DNA from: Roseomonas sp. 18066
Lineage (GTDB): Bacteria; Pseudomonadota; Alphaproteobacteria; Acetobacterales; Acetobacteraceae
Direction: 5' to 3'
NCBI RefSeq assembly: GCF_902706185.1
Contig: NZ_CACSJM010000029.1
Location: forward strand, 1 to 47,121
DNA length: 47,121 nt
Below the pieces are notes generated by a model that saw only the letters and a program-made list of their open reading frames with translations, did not search any database and was not told where the DNA came from. Positions 29,394 through 39,629 of this stretch are shown here, one piece after another (positions within the stretch are counted from its first letter, which is position 1; each line of letters starts with the position of its first letter). Made by a program: the position numbers and the translations under genes.

Positions 29394-29818
29394 GCCGCGC
29401 CGACCAGGCCGCCGCGACCGAGGCCGACCCGAACCTGCCCGAGGCGCCGCCGGCCGAGCCGCCGATGATCCGCACCATCGCCATGCCGGCCGACACCAAC
29501 CCGGCCGGCGACATCTTCGGCGGCTGGCTGATGGCGCAGATGGATCTGGCGGCCGGCAATGCCGCGGCGCGCCGCGCCCGCGGCCGCTGCGCCACCGTCG
29601 CCGTCGAGGCGATCACCTTCCTGTCCCCCGTCCGGGTCGGCGACGAGGTCAGCCTCTATGCGCAGATCCTGTCGACCGGGCGCAGCTCGCTGCGGATCCG
29701 GGTGCAGGCCTGGCGCCGCGAGCGCGAGGGCGAGCACACCAACCGGGTGACCGAGGCGGTCTTCACCTTCGTCGCGCTGGACGCGACCGGCCGGTCGCGG
29801 CCGCTGCCGTCGGCCTGA
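29390..29818 (+). CDS. Acyl-CoA thioesterase (YciA-like hotdog fold)
   Basis: Hydrolyses acyl-CoA to free acid and CoA. The 142-residue protein, GTG start, has IRTIAMPADTNPAGDIFGGWLMAQMDLAAGNAA with the catalytic-region NPAGDIFGGW motif, then VAVEAITFLSPVRVGDEVSLYA, as in YciA and related hotdog thioesterases. The N-terminal 25 residues are acidic and poorly conserved. It sits unusually between rbfA and truB, overlapping rbfA by 4 bases. Confidence 0.9.
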   Translation: MSRADQAAATEADPNLPEAPPAEPPMIRTIAMPADTNPAGDIFGGWLMAQMDLAAGNAAARRARGRCATVAVEAITFLSPVRVGDEVSLYAQILSTGRSSLRIRVQAWRREREGEHTNRVTEAVFTFVALDATGRSRPLPSA

Positions 29819-29895
29819 AACCGGGCGGCCTAACACGACCCCTTCCCTTTTCCTGCCGGCCGCCTGACCGCGGCCCAAGAGCGTTGAGACAGAAC

Positions 29896-30885
29896 ATGGC
29901 ACGCCCCAACCGCAAGCCGCGTGGCCTCCCGCTGGATGGCTGGCTGATCGTCGACAAGCCTTCCGGCATCGGCTCGACCGACGTGGTCAACAAGCTGAAG
30001 CGGGCCTTCCAGGCGCAGAAGGTCGGGCATGGCGGGACGCTGGACCCGCTGGCCACCGGCGTGCTGCCGATCGCCTTCGGGGCGGCGACGAAGATGGTCC
30101 CCTATGTCATGGACGGGACCAAGACCTATCGCTTCACGCTGCGCTTCGGCGAACTGCGCGACACCGACGACGCCGAAGGCCGCGTCATCGAGACCAGCGA
30201 CGTCCGGCCGACGGACGAGCAGCTGCGCGCGGCGCTGCCGGCCTTCATCGGCGACATCATGCAGGTGCCGCCGATCTTCTCGGCGATCAAGATCAATGGC
30301 GAGCGCGCCTATGACCTGGCGCGCGACGGGCAGATCCCGGAGATGGCGGCGCGGCCGGCCCGCGTCGACAAGTTCGAGCTCGAGTCGCGGCCCGATGCCG
30401 ACACCGCCATCTTCACCGTGCAGTCGGGCAAGGGCGTCTATATGCGCTCGCTTGCCCGGGACATCGCGCGGGCGGCGGGGGCTGTCGGGCATATCGCGAC
30501 GCTGCGGCGGATGCGGGTCGGGCCTTTCCTCGAGGAAGCCGCGATTCCGCTGGACAAGCTGGTGGGAATGGAGGATACGCCGCCTCCTTCCCCGGACCTT
30601 CTGCTTCCTGTGACGACCGCGCTGGCCGACATCCCGGCACTGGCCCTCACCGAAGCAGAGGCCGCACGCCTGTCCCATGGGCAGACCATTTCGATGGTCG
30701 ACTTCATGGGCCGGATACCCGGCGACGCCAGCCCCGATGGGGGTCTTGTGCGGGCAATGGCGGGGGAGCGCCTGAAGGGACTGGTTCGCCTTGAGTCTGG
30801 CCGCGTGCGGCCGGAGCGGTGGCTCAGCCCGGGCGACAACACCCTCGTCGCTGTCCAGGCGCTGCCGGATGGCGAGACAGACTGA
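29896..30885 (+). CDS. truB: tRNA pseudouridine-55 synthase TruB
   Basis: Makes pseudouridine-55 in tRNA. The 329 residues have [17 protein letters not shown], then [20 protein letters not shown] with catalytic Asp50, [29 protein letters not shown], and the [13 protein letters not shown] and LRRMRVGPF segments; the C-terminus has a PUA-like stretch. ATG 29896 chosen over TTG 29884. rpsO follows 13 bp later. Confidence 0.97.
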   Translation: MARPNRKPRGLPLDGWLIVDKPSGIGSTDVVNKLKRAFQAQKVGHGGTLDPLATGVLPIAFGAATKMVPYVMDGTKTYRFTLRFGELRDTDDAEGRVIETSDVRPTDEQLRAALPAFIGDIMQVPPIFSAIKINGERAYDLARDGQIPEMAARPARVDKFELESRPDADTAIFTVQSGKGVYMRSLARDIARAAGAVGHIATLRRMRVGPFLEEAAIPLDKLVGMEDTPPPSPDLLLPVTTALADIPALALTEAEAARLSHGQTISMVDFMGRIPGDASPDGGLVRAMAGERLKGLVRLESGRVRPERWLSPGDNTLVAVQALPDGETD

Positions 30886-30898
30886 AAGGCTGAAGCCG

Positions 30899-31168
30899 AT
30901 GTCGATCAATCTTGAGGCTCGCGCGAAGATCATCGCCGAGTACGCCACGAAGCCGGGCGACACGGGCAGCCCGGAAGTGCAGGTCGCGCTGCTGTCCGAC
31001 CGCATTTCGTCGCTGACGGGTCACCTGAAGACGCACCCGAAGGATTTCCACAGCCGGCGTGGCCTGCTGGTGCTGGTTGGCCAGCGCCGTGGCCTGCTGG
31101 ACTATGTGAAGCGCAAGAACCAGGCTCGCTACCAGAGCCTGATCGAGCGCCTCGGCCTGCGCCGCTGA
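30899..31168 (+). CDS. rpsO: 30S ribosomal protein S15
   Basis: Primary 16S-binding protein of the central domain. The 89-residue length is exact for S15; [51 protein letters not shown] and [12 protein letters not shown] are diagnostic. It is the last gene of the rimP operon here; pnp, the usual next gene, is absent and a terminator follows. Confidence 0.98.
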   Translation: MSINLEARAKIIAEYATKPGDTGSPEVQVALLSDRISSLTGHLKTHPKDFHSRRGLLVLVGQRRGLLDYVKRKNQARYQSLIERLGLRR

Positions 31169-31192
31169 TCTGCTGCGCCTCGGCGCATTAGA

Positions 31193-31240
31193 CAGAAAGA
31201 AGATGGGGGTCCGGGGGAATTCTTTCCCCCGGCCTTTTTT
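31193..31240. terminator. Intrinsic terminator; dispersed G-rich element copy B
   Basis: 9-bp stem CCGGGGGAA/TTCCCCCGG with loop TTCT (31211-31232), then CC and six T on the plus strand: a textbook terminator for rpsO, and with the A-rich left flank probably bidirectional for the convergent cyclodeaminase gene. The 44 bases at 31193-31236 match copy A (7792-7835) at 41 positions. Confidence 0.9.
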
Positions 31241-31242
31241 GT

Positions 31243-32175
31243 TTAAGGCGTCTCGTAAGCGAGCACCGCCGCCGCGAGATCCTCCCCCGCCCAGCCCACC
31301 GACTTGAACAGCGTCTTCTCGTCGTTCGAGATGCGCCCCGGATGCGTGCCGCGGCACAGGTCGAAGAGATCCGCCACGATGTGGTTCTCGTCGATGGCGC
31401 CTTCGCCGATGGCCTGGACGATATCCCCCGCCTCCGCCAGCCCGCCGACCCGCGTGTCGGGGAACAGGCTGCAGCTCGCGACCAGCGCGCCGTCGCTTTC
31501 GCGCATGTCGGGGCGGAAGGCGCCGACCAGATCCACATGCGTGCCGGGCGAGAGATCGGCGCCGAAGAGCAGCGGCTCGGTCGCCAGCGTCGCCGCCGAG
31601 ACGATGTCGAAGCCGCCCGGATGGGCGCTGTCGGCGACGGATGCGGGCAGGCCTTCGTCGCGCAGCCGGTTGGCGAGCTTGCGCGCGCTCTCGGCGCGGC
31701 GCGACCAGATGCGGATCTCTTTCAACGGGAATCGGGTGGCGTAGGCCTCGGCCAGGGCATGGGCGACCTTGCCGCTGCCGAGCAGCAGAAGCCGTTCGCT
31801 GTCAGGCCGCGCCAGGTAGCCGGCTGCGAGCACGCTGGCCGCGGCGGTGCGCCGGTCGGTCACCGTGCTGCCGTCGAGGATGGCCAGCGGCTGGCCGTTT
31901 TCCCCATGCGACAGCAGGTAGACCGAGTTCACCGCCTGCAACCCTGGCGTGTTGGCATTGGCCGGCGTGACATGGACGATCTTCACGCCGGTGTAGCGAT
32001 GCGCCTGCCAGGCCGGCATCAGCAGGAGCGAGCCTTCCTTTGCCTCTTTCTGCGGCAGGGAATGGCGGTGGCGCAGCGGGGCCGCGCAGCCCTCGCGGAA
32101 GATGGTGGCCAGGGCCTCGATCAGGGCGGGCCAGGGCAGGCGGGCGGCGGTCTCGGCGCGGTCCATCAGGCGCAT
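31243..32175 (-). CDS. Ornithine cyclodeaminase / mu-crystallin family protein
   Basis: NAD(P)-dependent enzyme family that includes ornithine cyclodeaminase, alanine dehydrogenase and ketimine reductases; the substrate cannot be read from sequence. The 310 residues have RHRHSLPQ, LLMPAWQAHRYTGVKIVHVTPANA with the substrate-binding Lys, the Rossmann loop LLLGSGKVAHALAEAY, and DLVGAFRPDMRESD. ATG 32175 chosen; an open frame extends 38 codons upstream without family similarity, and ATG 32166 is an alternative. It converges on rpsO and diverges from the aap transporter, suggesting amino-acid catabolism next to uptake. Confidence 0.9.
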   Translation of the reverse strand: MRLMDRAETAARLPWPALIEALATIFREGCAAPLRHRHSLPQKEAKEGSLLLMPAWQAHRYTGVKIVHVTPANANTPGLQAVNSVYLLSHGENGQPLAILDGSTVTDRRTAAASVLAAGYLARPDSERLLLLGSGKVAHALAEAYATRFPLKEIRIWSRRAESARKLANRLRDEGLPASVADSAHPGGFDIVSAATLATEPLLFGADLSPGTHVDLVGAFRPDMRESDGALVASCSLFPDTRVGGLAEAGDIVQAIGEGAIDENHIVADLFDLCRGTHPGRISNDEKTLFKSVGWAGEDLAAAVLAYETP

Positions 32176-32511
32176 CGGGCGGGCGAACTCCAGGGTGGTG
32201 GGGACGGTTATCCCAGGGTGGCACGGGCCGGAGGGAAGCCTGCCCGGCCGGCATCGCGGGGTGGTCAGGGTTGTGCCTTTTTCTGGCACCGAACTTGCTA
32301 GTCCAGCGATGCCGTTTCCCTGTCCAAAAGGGAAGATCGTGCGTCACGATTGCGTCACGCCTCCCACAAGGCTAACGGGCAAAGGGGGTCGCATCGCCGT
32401 GCGCAAGCGCGTTGATCCGGACCCTGACCCTAGCGCAGCATATGGCTGGGGTCTGTGGGAGGAGCCGGTGGGACCAACCGCCGGCCGTTACATGGATTGG
32501 GAGAGTACTTA
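32176..32511. other. Divergent regulatory region between cyclodeaminase and aapJ
   Basis: 336 bp without a convincing gene. It holds a sigma-54 promoter (32284-32299), two GCGTCACG direct repeats (32341-32348 and 32352-32359, 11 bp apart), and a roughly 200-base aapJ leader ending in a good ribosome-binding site. No clear promoter for the minus-strand gene. Confidence 0.6.
32284..32299 (+). promoter_or_regulatory. Sigma-54 (RpoN) promoter of the aap transporter
   Basis: TGGCAC-N5-TTGCT. The invariant GG (32285-32286) and GC (32297-32298) are exactly 10 bases apart, matching the -24/-12 consensus TGGCACnnnnnTTGCW. Amino-acid uptake is a classic nitrogen-regulated function, so NtrC control is the obvious inference. 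I did not find a convincing NtrC site. Confidence 0.8.
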
Positions 32512-33558
32512 ATGAAGCCCATGCGGCTAGCCACCCTTCGCGCGCTCGGCGCGGCAGTCATGGTCGGCGCCATGGCCCTGCCCGCCTTCGCGCAGCAGCC
32601 TGCGCCCGCGGCAGCGGCCACCTTCGACGCCATCAAGGCGCGCGGCACGCTCAGCTGCGGCGTGAACACCGGCCTGGCCGGCTTCGCGCAGCCCGACAGC
32701 CAGGGCGTCTGGCGCGGCTTCGACGTGGAATATTGCCGCGCCCTGGCGGTCGCGCTGTTCAACGACGCCAGCAAGGTCCGCTACGTGCCGACCACGGCGC
32801 AGAACCGCTTCACCGCGCTGCAGTCGGGCGAGATCGACGTGCTGCCGCGCAACACGACGGCGACGCTGTCGCGCGACACCTCGCTCGGCCTCGATTTCCC
32901 GGCGATCAATTTCTATGACGGCCAGGGCTTCATGGTGAAGGCCAGCCTGGGCGTGAAGTCGGCCAAGGAGCTGGACGGCGCCACCGTCTGCGTGCAGCCC
33001 GGCACCACGACCGAGCAGAACCTGACCGACTGGGCGCGGGCGAACAACGTCAAGTTCACGCCGGTGATCATCGAGCGGATGGAGGAGCTGGTCTCCGCCT
33101 ACGTGGCAGGCCGCTGCGACGCCTACACGACCGACATCTCGGGCCTGGCCTCGACCCGCTCGGCGCAGCCGAAGCCGGACGACCATGTGATCCTGCCGGA
33201 AGTGATCAGCAAGGAGCCGCTGGGCCCGGCCGTGCGGCATGGTGACCAGCGCTGGGCCGACCTGGTGCGCTGGACCCACAACCTGATGCTGGCGGCCGAG
33301 GAATTCGGCATCACCACCGCCAATGTCGACAAGGCCGCGGCCGACGACCAGCGCCCCGAGGTGCAGCGCATGCTGGGCAAGACCGGGGGCCTGGGCGCCA
33401 TGCTGGGCGTCGACAACCTCTGGGCGGTGCGGGTGATCAAGGCCACCGGCAATTACGGCGAGATTTTCGAGCGGCACCTGAAGCCGCTCGGCATCCAGCG
33501 CGGCCCGAACGCCCAGTGGACCAACGGCGGGCTGCAGTATTCCTTCCCCTTCCGCTAA
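32512..33558 (+). CDS. aapJ: Periplasmic general L-amino-acid-binding protein, ABC transporter
   Basis: Solute-binding protein capturing polar amino acids in the periplasm. The 348-residue precursor has a signal peptide with a likely cut after AFA (residue 27), then GTLSCGVNTGLAGFAQPDSQGVWRGFDVEYCRALAVAL, LQSGEIDVLPRNTTATLSRD and GLDFPAINFYDGQGFMV, as in AapJ/BztA. GGGAGAG precedes the ATG. First gene of aapJQMP, downstream of a sigma-54 promoter and followed by a 15-bp stem-loop before the permeases. Confidence 0.94.
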   Translation: MKPMRLATLRALGAAVMVGAMALPAFAQQPAPAAAATFDAIKARGTLSCGVNTGLAGFAQPDSQGVWRGFDVEYCRALAVALFNDASKVRYVPTTAQNRFTALQSGEIDVLPRNTTATLSRDTSLGLDFPAINFYDGQGFMVKASLGVKSAKELDGATVCVQPGTTTEQNLTDWARANNVKFTPVIIERMEELVSAYVAGRCDAYTTDISGLASTRSAQPKPDDHVILPEVISKEPLGPAVRHGDQRWADLVRWTHNLMLAAEEFGITTANVDKAAADDQRPEVQRMLGKTGGLGAMLGVDNLWAVRVIKATGNYGEIFERHLKPLGIQRGPNAQWTNGGLQYSFPFR

Positions 33559-33585
33559 GGACGGGGCAAGGCTTGTAGGCGCGCG

Positions 33586-33621
33586 GGGGCGGCCCGGGGA
33601 TGCGACTCCCCGGGCCGCCCC
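33586..33621 (+). terminator. 15-bp stem-loop between aapJ and aapQ
   Basis: Perfect 15-bp stem (arms GGGGCGGCCCGGGGA and TCCCCGGGCCGCCCC, 6-base loop), no T-tract. Stems at this place in ABC operons often stabilise the binding-protein mRNA or partly terminate, giving more binding protein than permease. Confidence 0.7.
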
Positions 33622-33713
33622 TGCCACGGCCGCCCCTTAACCGGTCCCCAGAGACCGGCCCGGGACCCGACCGTCCGACCATCGGACAAAGACGCAACAA
33701 CGGGGCTTTACGC

Positions 33714-34916
33714 ATGTCCGACACCGCTGCCGATCCACGGCTGCTTCGCACGCCGCCAAAGAAGGGGATCCGCCTCTCCTGGGCCGATGAGCGACTGCGC
33801 GCCATCGTCTGGCAAGTGCTGGTGCTGGGGGTGGTGATCGGCATCATCAGCTGGCTGGTCAGCAACACGCAGCACAATCTCGAGGTGCGGCGCATCGCGA
33901 CCGGCTTCGGCTTCCTCTCGCGCGAGGCCGGGCTGCCGGTGGCGGAGAGCGTGATCTCCTATTCGCCGACCGACACCTATGCGCGGGCGCTGATGGTCGG
34001 CGTGCTGAACACCCTGAAGATCGCGGTGATCGGCGTCATCCTGGCGACGCTGATCGGCACGCTGGTCGGCATCGCCCGGCTGTCGAAGAACTGGCTGCTG
34101 GCGCGCATCGCCGCGGTCTATGTCGAGGTGGTGCGCGACCTGCCGCTGCTGCTGCAGCTGCTGTTCTGGTACGCCATCCTGCAGGGACTGCCCGGGCCGC
34201 GCCAGGCGATGAACCCGATGGACGGGGTGTTCCTGTCCAACCGCGGGCTGAAGCTGCCCTGGGTGCAGTGGCAGGACGCGCACAGCTTCGCCCTGCTCGG
34301 CATGGTGCTCGGCCTTGTCATGACGGTGCTCTACGCCCGCTCGGCGCGCGCCAAGCAGATGGAGGACGGCCAGCCGCGGCGGGTCTGGCCGGCGGCGCTG
34401 GGGCTGATCCTCGGCCTGCCGGTGCTGATCTGGGCCGGGCTGGGCGCCCCCTGGACCGGCGACATCCCGGCGCTGCGCGGCTTCAACTTCCAGGGCGGCG
34501 TGACGGTGACGCCGGAGTATTTCGCGCTGCTGGTCGGCCTGGTGATGTACACCGCCGCCTTCATCGCCGAGATCGTTCGCGCCGGCATCCTGGCGGTCGC
34601 CAAGGGCCAGTGGGAGGCCGCCGAGGCGCTGGGCCTGTCGCGCGGGCTGATCATGCGCAAGATCGTGCTGCCGCAGGCGCTGCGCGTGATCGTGCCGCCG
34701 ATGACCAGCCAGTACCTGAACCTGACCAAGAACTCCTCGCTGGCGGTGGCCATCGGCTACCAGGACATCGTCTCGATCTCGAACACCACGCTGAACCAGA
34801 CCGGCCAGGCGATCGAGGGCATCGCCATCATCATGGCGGTCTACCTGTCGATCAGCCTGTCGATCAGCCTGTTCATGAACTGGTACAATTCCCACATCGC
34901 CTTGGTGGAGCGCTGA
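33714..34916 (+). CDS. aapQ: Amino-acid ABC transporter permease AapQ
   Basis: Inner-membrane permease half. The 400 residues show several membrane segments, an N-terminal hydrophobic helix (IVWQVLVLGVVIGIISWLV), the paired His/Glu-type permease signature region TLKIAVIGVILATLIGTLVGIARLS, and the EAA loop [33 protein letters not shown] that contacts the ATPase. Length and large periplasmic insert fit AapQ/BztB. ATG 33714 lies after the stem-loop; the frame is open upstream without similarity. Confidence 0.93.
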   Translation: MSDTAADPRLLRTPPKKGIRLSWADERLRAIVWQVLVLGVVIGIISWLVSNTQHNLEVRRIATGFGFLSREAGLPVAESVISYSPTDTYARALMVGVLNTLKIAVIGVILATLIGTLVGIARLSKNWLLARIAAVYVEVVRDLPLLLQLLFWYAILQGLPGPRQAMNPMDGVFLSNRGLKLPWVQWQDAHSFALLGMVLGLVMTVLYARSARAKQMEDGQPRRVWPAALGLILGLPVLIWAGLGAPWTGDIPALRGFNFQGGVTVTPEYFALLVGLVMYTAAFIAEIVRAGILAVAKGQWEAAEALGLSRGLIMRKIVLPQALRVIVPPMTSQYLNLTKNSSLAVAIGYQDIVSISNTTLNQTGQAIEGIAIIMAVYLSISLSISLFMNWYNSHIALVER

Positions 34917-34919
34917 GCC

Positions 34920-36074
34920 ATGGCCGACATCGCCGCCGAAGCCTCCGCCCCGCGCCCCGTCGCCGACGCCGCGCTCGCCCCGCGCCGACCGCCCTTGCTG
35001 GAGGTCGGGCCGCTGGCCTGGGCCCGCGCCAACCTGTTCTCCTCCTGGATCTCCACCGCCGTCACCCTGGCGCTGGGCTACCTGCTGGTCCGCTGGACCA
35101 TCGGCTTCGTCGACTGGGCCTTCATCAAGGCGATCTGGTCGGTCCCCGTGACGCCGCAGGGCGCGCAGACCCAGGCCTGCCGCGCGCTGGCCGGCACCGG
35201 CGCCTGCTGGGCCGTGGTGACCGAGAAGCACCGCTTCATCCTGTTCGGCACCTATCCCTATGAGCAGCACTGGCGCCCGGCGCTGGTCTGCCTGCTGTTC
35301 ATCGGCCTCTACATCGTCTCCGCCATGCGCCGCTTCTGGCGGCCGGCGCTGGCCCTCGTCTGGCTGGCGACCCTGACGGTGATCGGCATCCTGATGTGGG
35401 GCGGCATGCTCGGCATGCCCTATGTGCCGCAGGAGCGCTGGGGCGGGCTGGTCATCACCCTGATCCTGTCGACCTTCGGCATCGCCTTCGCCTTCCCGCT
35501 GTCGATCCTGGTGGCGCTGGGCCGGCGGTCGAAGATGCCGGCGATCAAGATGCTCTGCGTCGTCTATGTCGAGCTGATCCGCGGCGTGCCGCTGATCTCC
35601 CTGCTGTTCATGGCCAGCGTGATGTTCCCGCTCTTCCTCCCGGAAGGCATCAACATCGACAAGCTGCTGCGGGCGCAGATCGCCATCATCCTCTTCGCCG
35701 CCGCCTATCTGGCCGAGGTGGTGCGCGCCGGCCTGCAGGCGCTGCCGCGCGGGCAGTACGAGGCGGCCGAGGCGCTGGGCCTGTCCTACTGGCAGAAGAC
35801 CGGCTTCATCATCATGCCGCAGGCGCTGCGCCTGGTGATCCCGCCGCTGGTGAACACCTTCATCGGCTTCTTCAAGGACACCTCGCTGGTGCTGATCATC
35901 GGCATCTTCGACCTGCTGACCGCCGGCAAGACGGCGATCGTCGAGCCGGCCTGGCAGGGCTTCGGCATCGAGATCTACGTCACCGTCGGCGCCATCTACT
36001 TCGTCTTCTGCTTCGCCATGTCGCGCTACAGCCAGAACCTCGAGGCGGAACTGAACCGCCACCGGGTGCGCTGA
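34920..36074 (+). CDS. aapM: Amino-acid ABC transporter permease AapM
   Basis: Second permease half. The 384 residues have an N-terminal membrane region with an AapM-type insert (residues about 60-150), then [18 protein letters not shown] and the EAA loop [40 protein letters not shown], followed by [16 protein letters not shown]. It begins 3 bp after aapQ. With AapQ it forms the heteromeric channel. Confidence 0.93.
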   Translation: MADIAAEASAPRPVADAALAPRRPPLLEVGPLAWARANLFSSWISTAVTLALGYLLVRWTIGFVDWAFIKAIWSVPVTPQGAQTQACRALAGTGACWAVVTEKHRFILFGTYPYEQHWRPALVCLLFIGLYIVSAMRRFWRPALALVWLATLTVIGILMWGGMLGMPYVPQERWGGLVITLILSTFGIAFAFPLSILVALGRRSKMPAIKMLCVVYVELIRGVPLISLLFMASVMFPLFLPEGINIDKLLRAQIAIILFAAAYLAEVVRAGLQALPRGQYEAAEALGLSYWQKTGFIIMPQALRLVIPPLVNTFIGFFKDTSLVLIIGIFDLLTAGKTAIVEPAWQGFGIEIYVTVGAIYFVFCFAMSRYSQNLEAELNRHRVR

Positions 36075-36138
36075 GCATGGCCCCCGCCACCGACGTCCAG
36101 AACCACCGCTCCACCAAGAACCAGGGATCGCAAGCAGC

Positions 36139-36933
<795 letters not shown>

Positions 36934-36950
36934 AGCCCGGGCGAAGCCGG

Positions 36951-36977
36951 AAAAGGGGGCCGCAAGGCCCCTTTTTT
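36951..36977 (+). terminator. Intrinsic terminator of aapJQMP
   Basis: GGGGCC/GGCCCC stem (36956-36971, loop GCAA) flanked by AAAA and followed by six T. Confidence 0.92.
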
Positions 36978-37104
36978 CATGGGCGACAGCCGGCGGCGGC
37001 CGCGCAAGCGCCAGCCTGGCCGGCTTCTCGCCCCCCGTCGCAGGCCAGCCCCTTGCACCGCGCCATCCCTCCAGCCTACTCCTTGTCGCCGGCATCAACG
37101 CGGC

Positions 37105-38991
37105 ATGGCAGTGTCACCAGACAATCAATCCCCGGCTCACCGCCAGCTCAGCCCGGCCTTGCTGCTGGGCGTCCTCGGCGTCGTCTATGGCGATATCGGC
37201 ACCAGCCCGCTTTATGCGCTGCGTGCCTCGCTGCTGCATTTCGCTGCCGACGGGCTGGAGGACTGGGAGATCCTGGGCGTCCTCAGCCTGATCTTCTGGT
37301 CGCTGGTCCTGGTGGTCACGGTGAAATACGTGCTGCTGGTGCTGCGCGCCGACAACCGCGGCGAGGGCGGCATCCTGGCGCTGATGGCGCTGGCCATGCG
37401 GGTGGCGCGCGGCGAGCGCGGCAAGGCTGCCGTCATGATGATCGGCATCGCCGGCGCCGCGCTGTTCTTCGGCGACGGCATCATCACGCCCGCCATCTCG
37501 GTGCTCTCGGCGGTGGAGGGGCTGAAGATCATCTCGCCCGCCTTCACCACCGCGGTCATCCCGGTCTCGGTGGTGGTGCTCGTCGCGCTGTTCCTGGTGC
37601 AGTACAAGGGCACCCACACCATCGGCCGGATCTTCGGCCCGGTCACCGCGCTGTGGTTCCTCAGCCTGGGCGTGCTCGGGCTGGTCGAGATCGTGCAGCA
37701 GCCGCATGTGCTGCTGGCGCTGTCGCCGCACTACGCCATCGCCTTCTGCCTGGAATACCACCTGGCGGCCTTCATCGCGCTGGGCTCGGTGGTGCTGGCG
37801 GTGACGGGGGCGGAGGCGCTCTACGCCGATATGGGCCATTTCGGCGCACGGCCGATCAAGCTGGTCTGGCTCTGGGCGGTGCTGCCGGCGCTGACGCTGA
37901 ACTATTTCGGCCAGGGCGCGCTGCTGCTGACCGACCGGACGGCGCTGGAGAACCCCTTCTACCTGCTGGCGCCGGACTGGTTCCGGCTGCCGCTGGTGGT
38001 GCTGGCCACCTGCGCCACCATCATCGCCAGCCAGGCCATGATCTCCGGCGCCTTCTCGATCGCGCGGCAATGCGTGCAGCTCGGCTTCCTGCCGCGGCTG
38101 GTGGTCACCCATACCTCGGAGACCGAGGAGGGGCAGATCTACATGCCGCAGATCAACCTGATGCTGCTGGCCGGCGTGCTGGTGCTGGTGCTGTCCTTCC
38201 ATGATTCGGACAGCCTGGCCGCGGCCTATGGTATCGCGGTGACCGGCACCTTCCTCTGCACCACCTGCCTGGCGGGCCTGGTGTTCCGCCGGCAATTCGG
38301 CTGGCCGCGGGCGGGCGTCGCCCTGGTCGTGGTGCCGATGCTGCTGCTCGATGCCAGCTTCTTCATCTCCAACGTGCTGAAGGTGCCGGATGGCGGCTGG
38401 GTGCCGCTGCTGCTGGGCGCCGGCATGTTCGCGCTGATGCTGACCTGGCGCCGCGGGCGCGAGCTGCTCTTCGCTCGCTTCCGCCAGGACAGCCTGCCGC
38501 TGAAATCCTTCCTGGCGCGGCTGCCGCAGTCGCGCACCATCCGGGTGCCGGGCATCGCCGTCTTCATGACCGGCCAGGCCGACTATGTCCCCGCCGCCCT
38601 GCTGCACAACCTGAAGCACAACAAGGTGCTGCACGAGCGGGTGCTGTTCGTCACCGTCGAGAACGAGGACATCCCCCAGGCGCAGCAGCGCCGCGAGGTC
38701 TCCGAGCTGGCGCCGGGCATCCACCGGGTCATCCTGCGCTACGGCTTCCAGGAGAGCCCGAACATCCCGCGCGAGCTGGAAGCCTTGCGCGAATACGGCG
38801 TCGAGTTCGAGAGCATGCAGGCCAGCTACTTCCTCGGCCGCGAGACGCTGGTGGCCGCCGCGGTGCCGAAGATGCCGGCCTGGCGGCAATGGCTGTTCTC
38901 GGTGCTCAGCCGCAATTCCATGCCGGCGACCGAGTTCTTCCGCATCCCGAGCGACCGCGTGGTCGAGCTCGGCGTCCGGGTCGCCATCTGA
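37105..38991 (+). CDS. kup: Kup-family potassium uptake protein
   Basis: Proton-coupled K+ importer. 628 residues with [16 protein letters not shown] at about 26-40, a KUP signature; about 12 membrane segments follow, including [39 protein letters not shown] and [16 protein letters not shown], then a soluble C-terminal domain from about residue 460. ATG 37105; the open frame further upstream includes the aap terminator and is not coding. The next gene starts 2 bp after the stop. Confidence 0.96.
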   Translation: MAVSPDNQSPAHRQLSPALLLGVLGVVYGDIGTSPLYALRASLLHFAADGLEDWEILGVLSLIFWSLVLVVTVKYVLLVLRADNRGEGGILALMALAMRVARGERGKAAVMMIGIAGAALFFGDGIITPAISVLSAVEGLKIISPAFTTAVIPVSVVVLVALFLVQYKGTHTIGRIFGPVTALWFLSLGVLGLVEIVQQPHVLLALSPHYAIAFCLEYHLAAFIALGSVVLAVTGAEALYADMGHFGARPIKLVWLWAVLPALTLNYFGQGALLLTDRTALENPFYLLAPDWFRLPLVVLATCATIIASQAMISGAFSIARQCVQLGFLPRLVVTHTSETEEGQIYMPQINLMLLAGVLVLVLSFHDSDSLAAAYGIAVTGTFLCTTCLAGLVFRRQFGWPRAGVALVVVPMLLLDASFFISNVLKVPDGGWVPLLLGAGMFALMLTWRRGRELLFARFRQDSLPLKSFLARLPQSRTIRVPGIAVFMTGQADYVPAALLHNLKHNKVLHERVLFVTVENEDIPQAQQRREVSELAPGIHRVILRYGFQESPNIPRELEALREYGVEFESMQASYFLGRETLVAAAVPKMPAWRQWLFSVLSRNSMPATEFFRIPSDRVVELGVRVAI

Positions 38992-38993
38992 TC

Positions 38994-39629
38994 GTGGGCT
39001 TCCTGCTGATCGGCGCCGGCGGCCATGGCCGCGCCCTGCTGGAGCTGCTGCGCGATGCCGGCCTGCCGCCGCCGGCCGGCGTGCTGGACGATGCGGCCGG
39101 CTGCCCCGGGCTGCTCTGCCGCGGGATGGCGCCGGTGCCCTGGCTGGGCCCGGTCGCCCGGGCCGCCGAGCTTTTCTCCCAGGGTTCCTTCGCCAGCGCC
39201 CATGTGGCGCTGGGCCGCAACGCGCTGCGGCGGCAGCTGGGCGAGCGGCTGCTGGCCATCGGCTATGACCTGCCGGTGCTGCGCCACCCTTCTGCCGTGG
39301 TCGCCGGCAGCGCCCGGATCGGCCCGGGCAGCGCCCTGCTGCCGCGTGCCGTGGTCGGCGCCGGGGCCGAGATCGGCGCCTTCGCCATCCTCAACACCGG
39401 CAGCATCGCCGAGCATGATTCTGTCCTCGGCCCTGGCTGCCACCTGGCGCCGGGATCGGTGCTGGGCGGCGGCGTGACGCTCGGCGCCGAGGTGCTGGTC
39501 GGCATCCTGGCCGGGGTGAAGCCCGGGGTTCGCATCGGCGACGGCGCCACCGTCGGGCTGGGCGCCGCCGTGCTGGCCGATGTCGCGCCCGGCCAGGACG
39601 TTGGCGGCGTGCCCGCCCGCCCCTTGTGA
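38994..39629 (+). CDS. NeuD-like sugar O-acyltransferase (left-handed beta-helix)
   Basis: Probable acetyl-CoA-dependent transferase acting on a nucleotide sugar or sialic-acid-type substrate; substrate unknown. The 211 residues start with a Rossmann-like piece, FLLIGAGGHGRALLELL (the GAGGHG motif of NeuD/PglD), then hexapeptide repeats such as AVVAGSARIGPGSALLPRAVVGAGAEIGAFAILNTGSIAEHDSVLG ending GVPARPL. GTG start 38994, 2 bp after kup; no polysaccharide genes nearby, so this is an isolated member. Its stop overlaps the next start as GTGA. Confidence 0.87.
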   Translation: MGFLLIGAGGHGRALLELLRDAGLPPPAGVLDDAAGCPGLLCRGMAPVPWLGPVARAAELFSQGSFASAHVALGRNALRRQLGERLLAIGYDLPVLRHPSAVVAGSARIGPGSALLPRAVVGAGAEIGAFAILNTGSIAEHDSVLGPGCHLAPGSVLGGGVTLGAEVLVGILAGVKPGVRIGDGATVGLGAAVLADVAPGQDVGGVPARPL

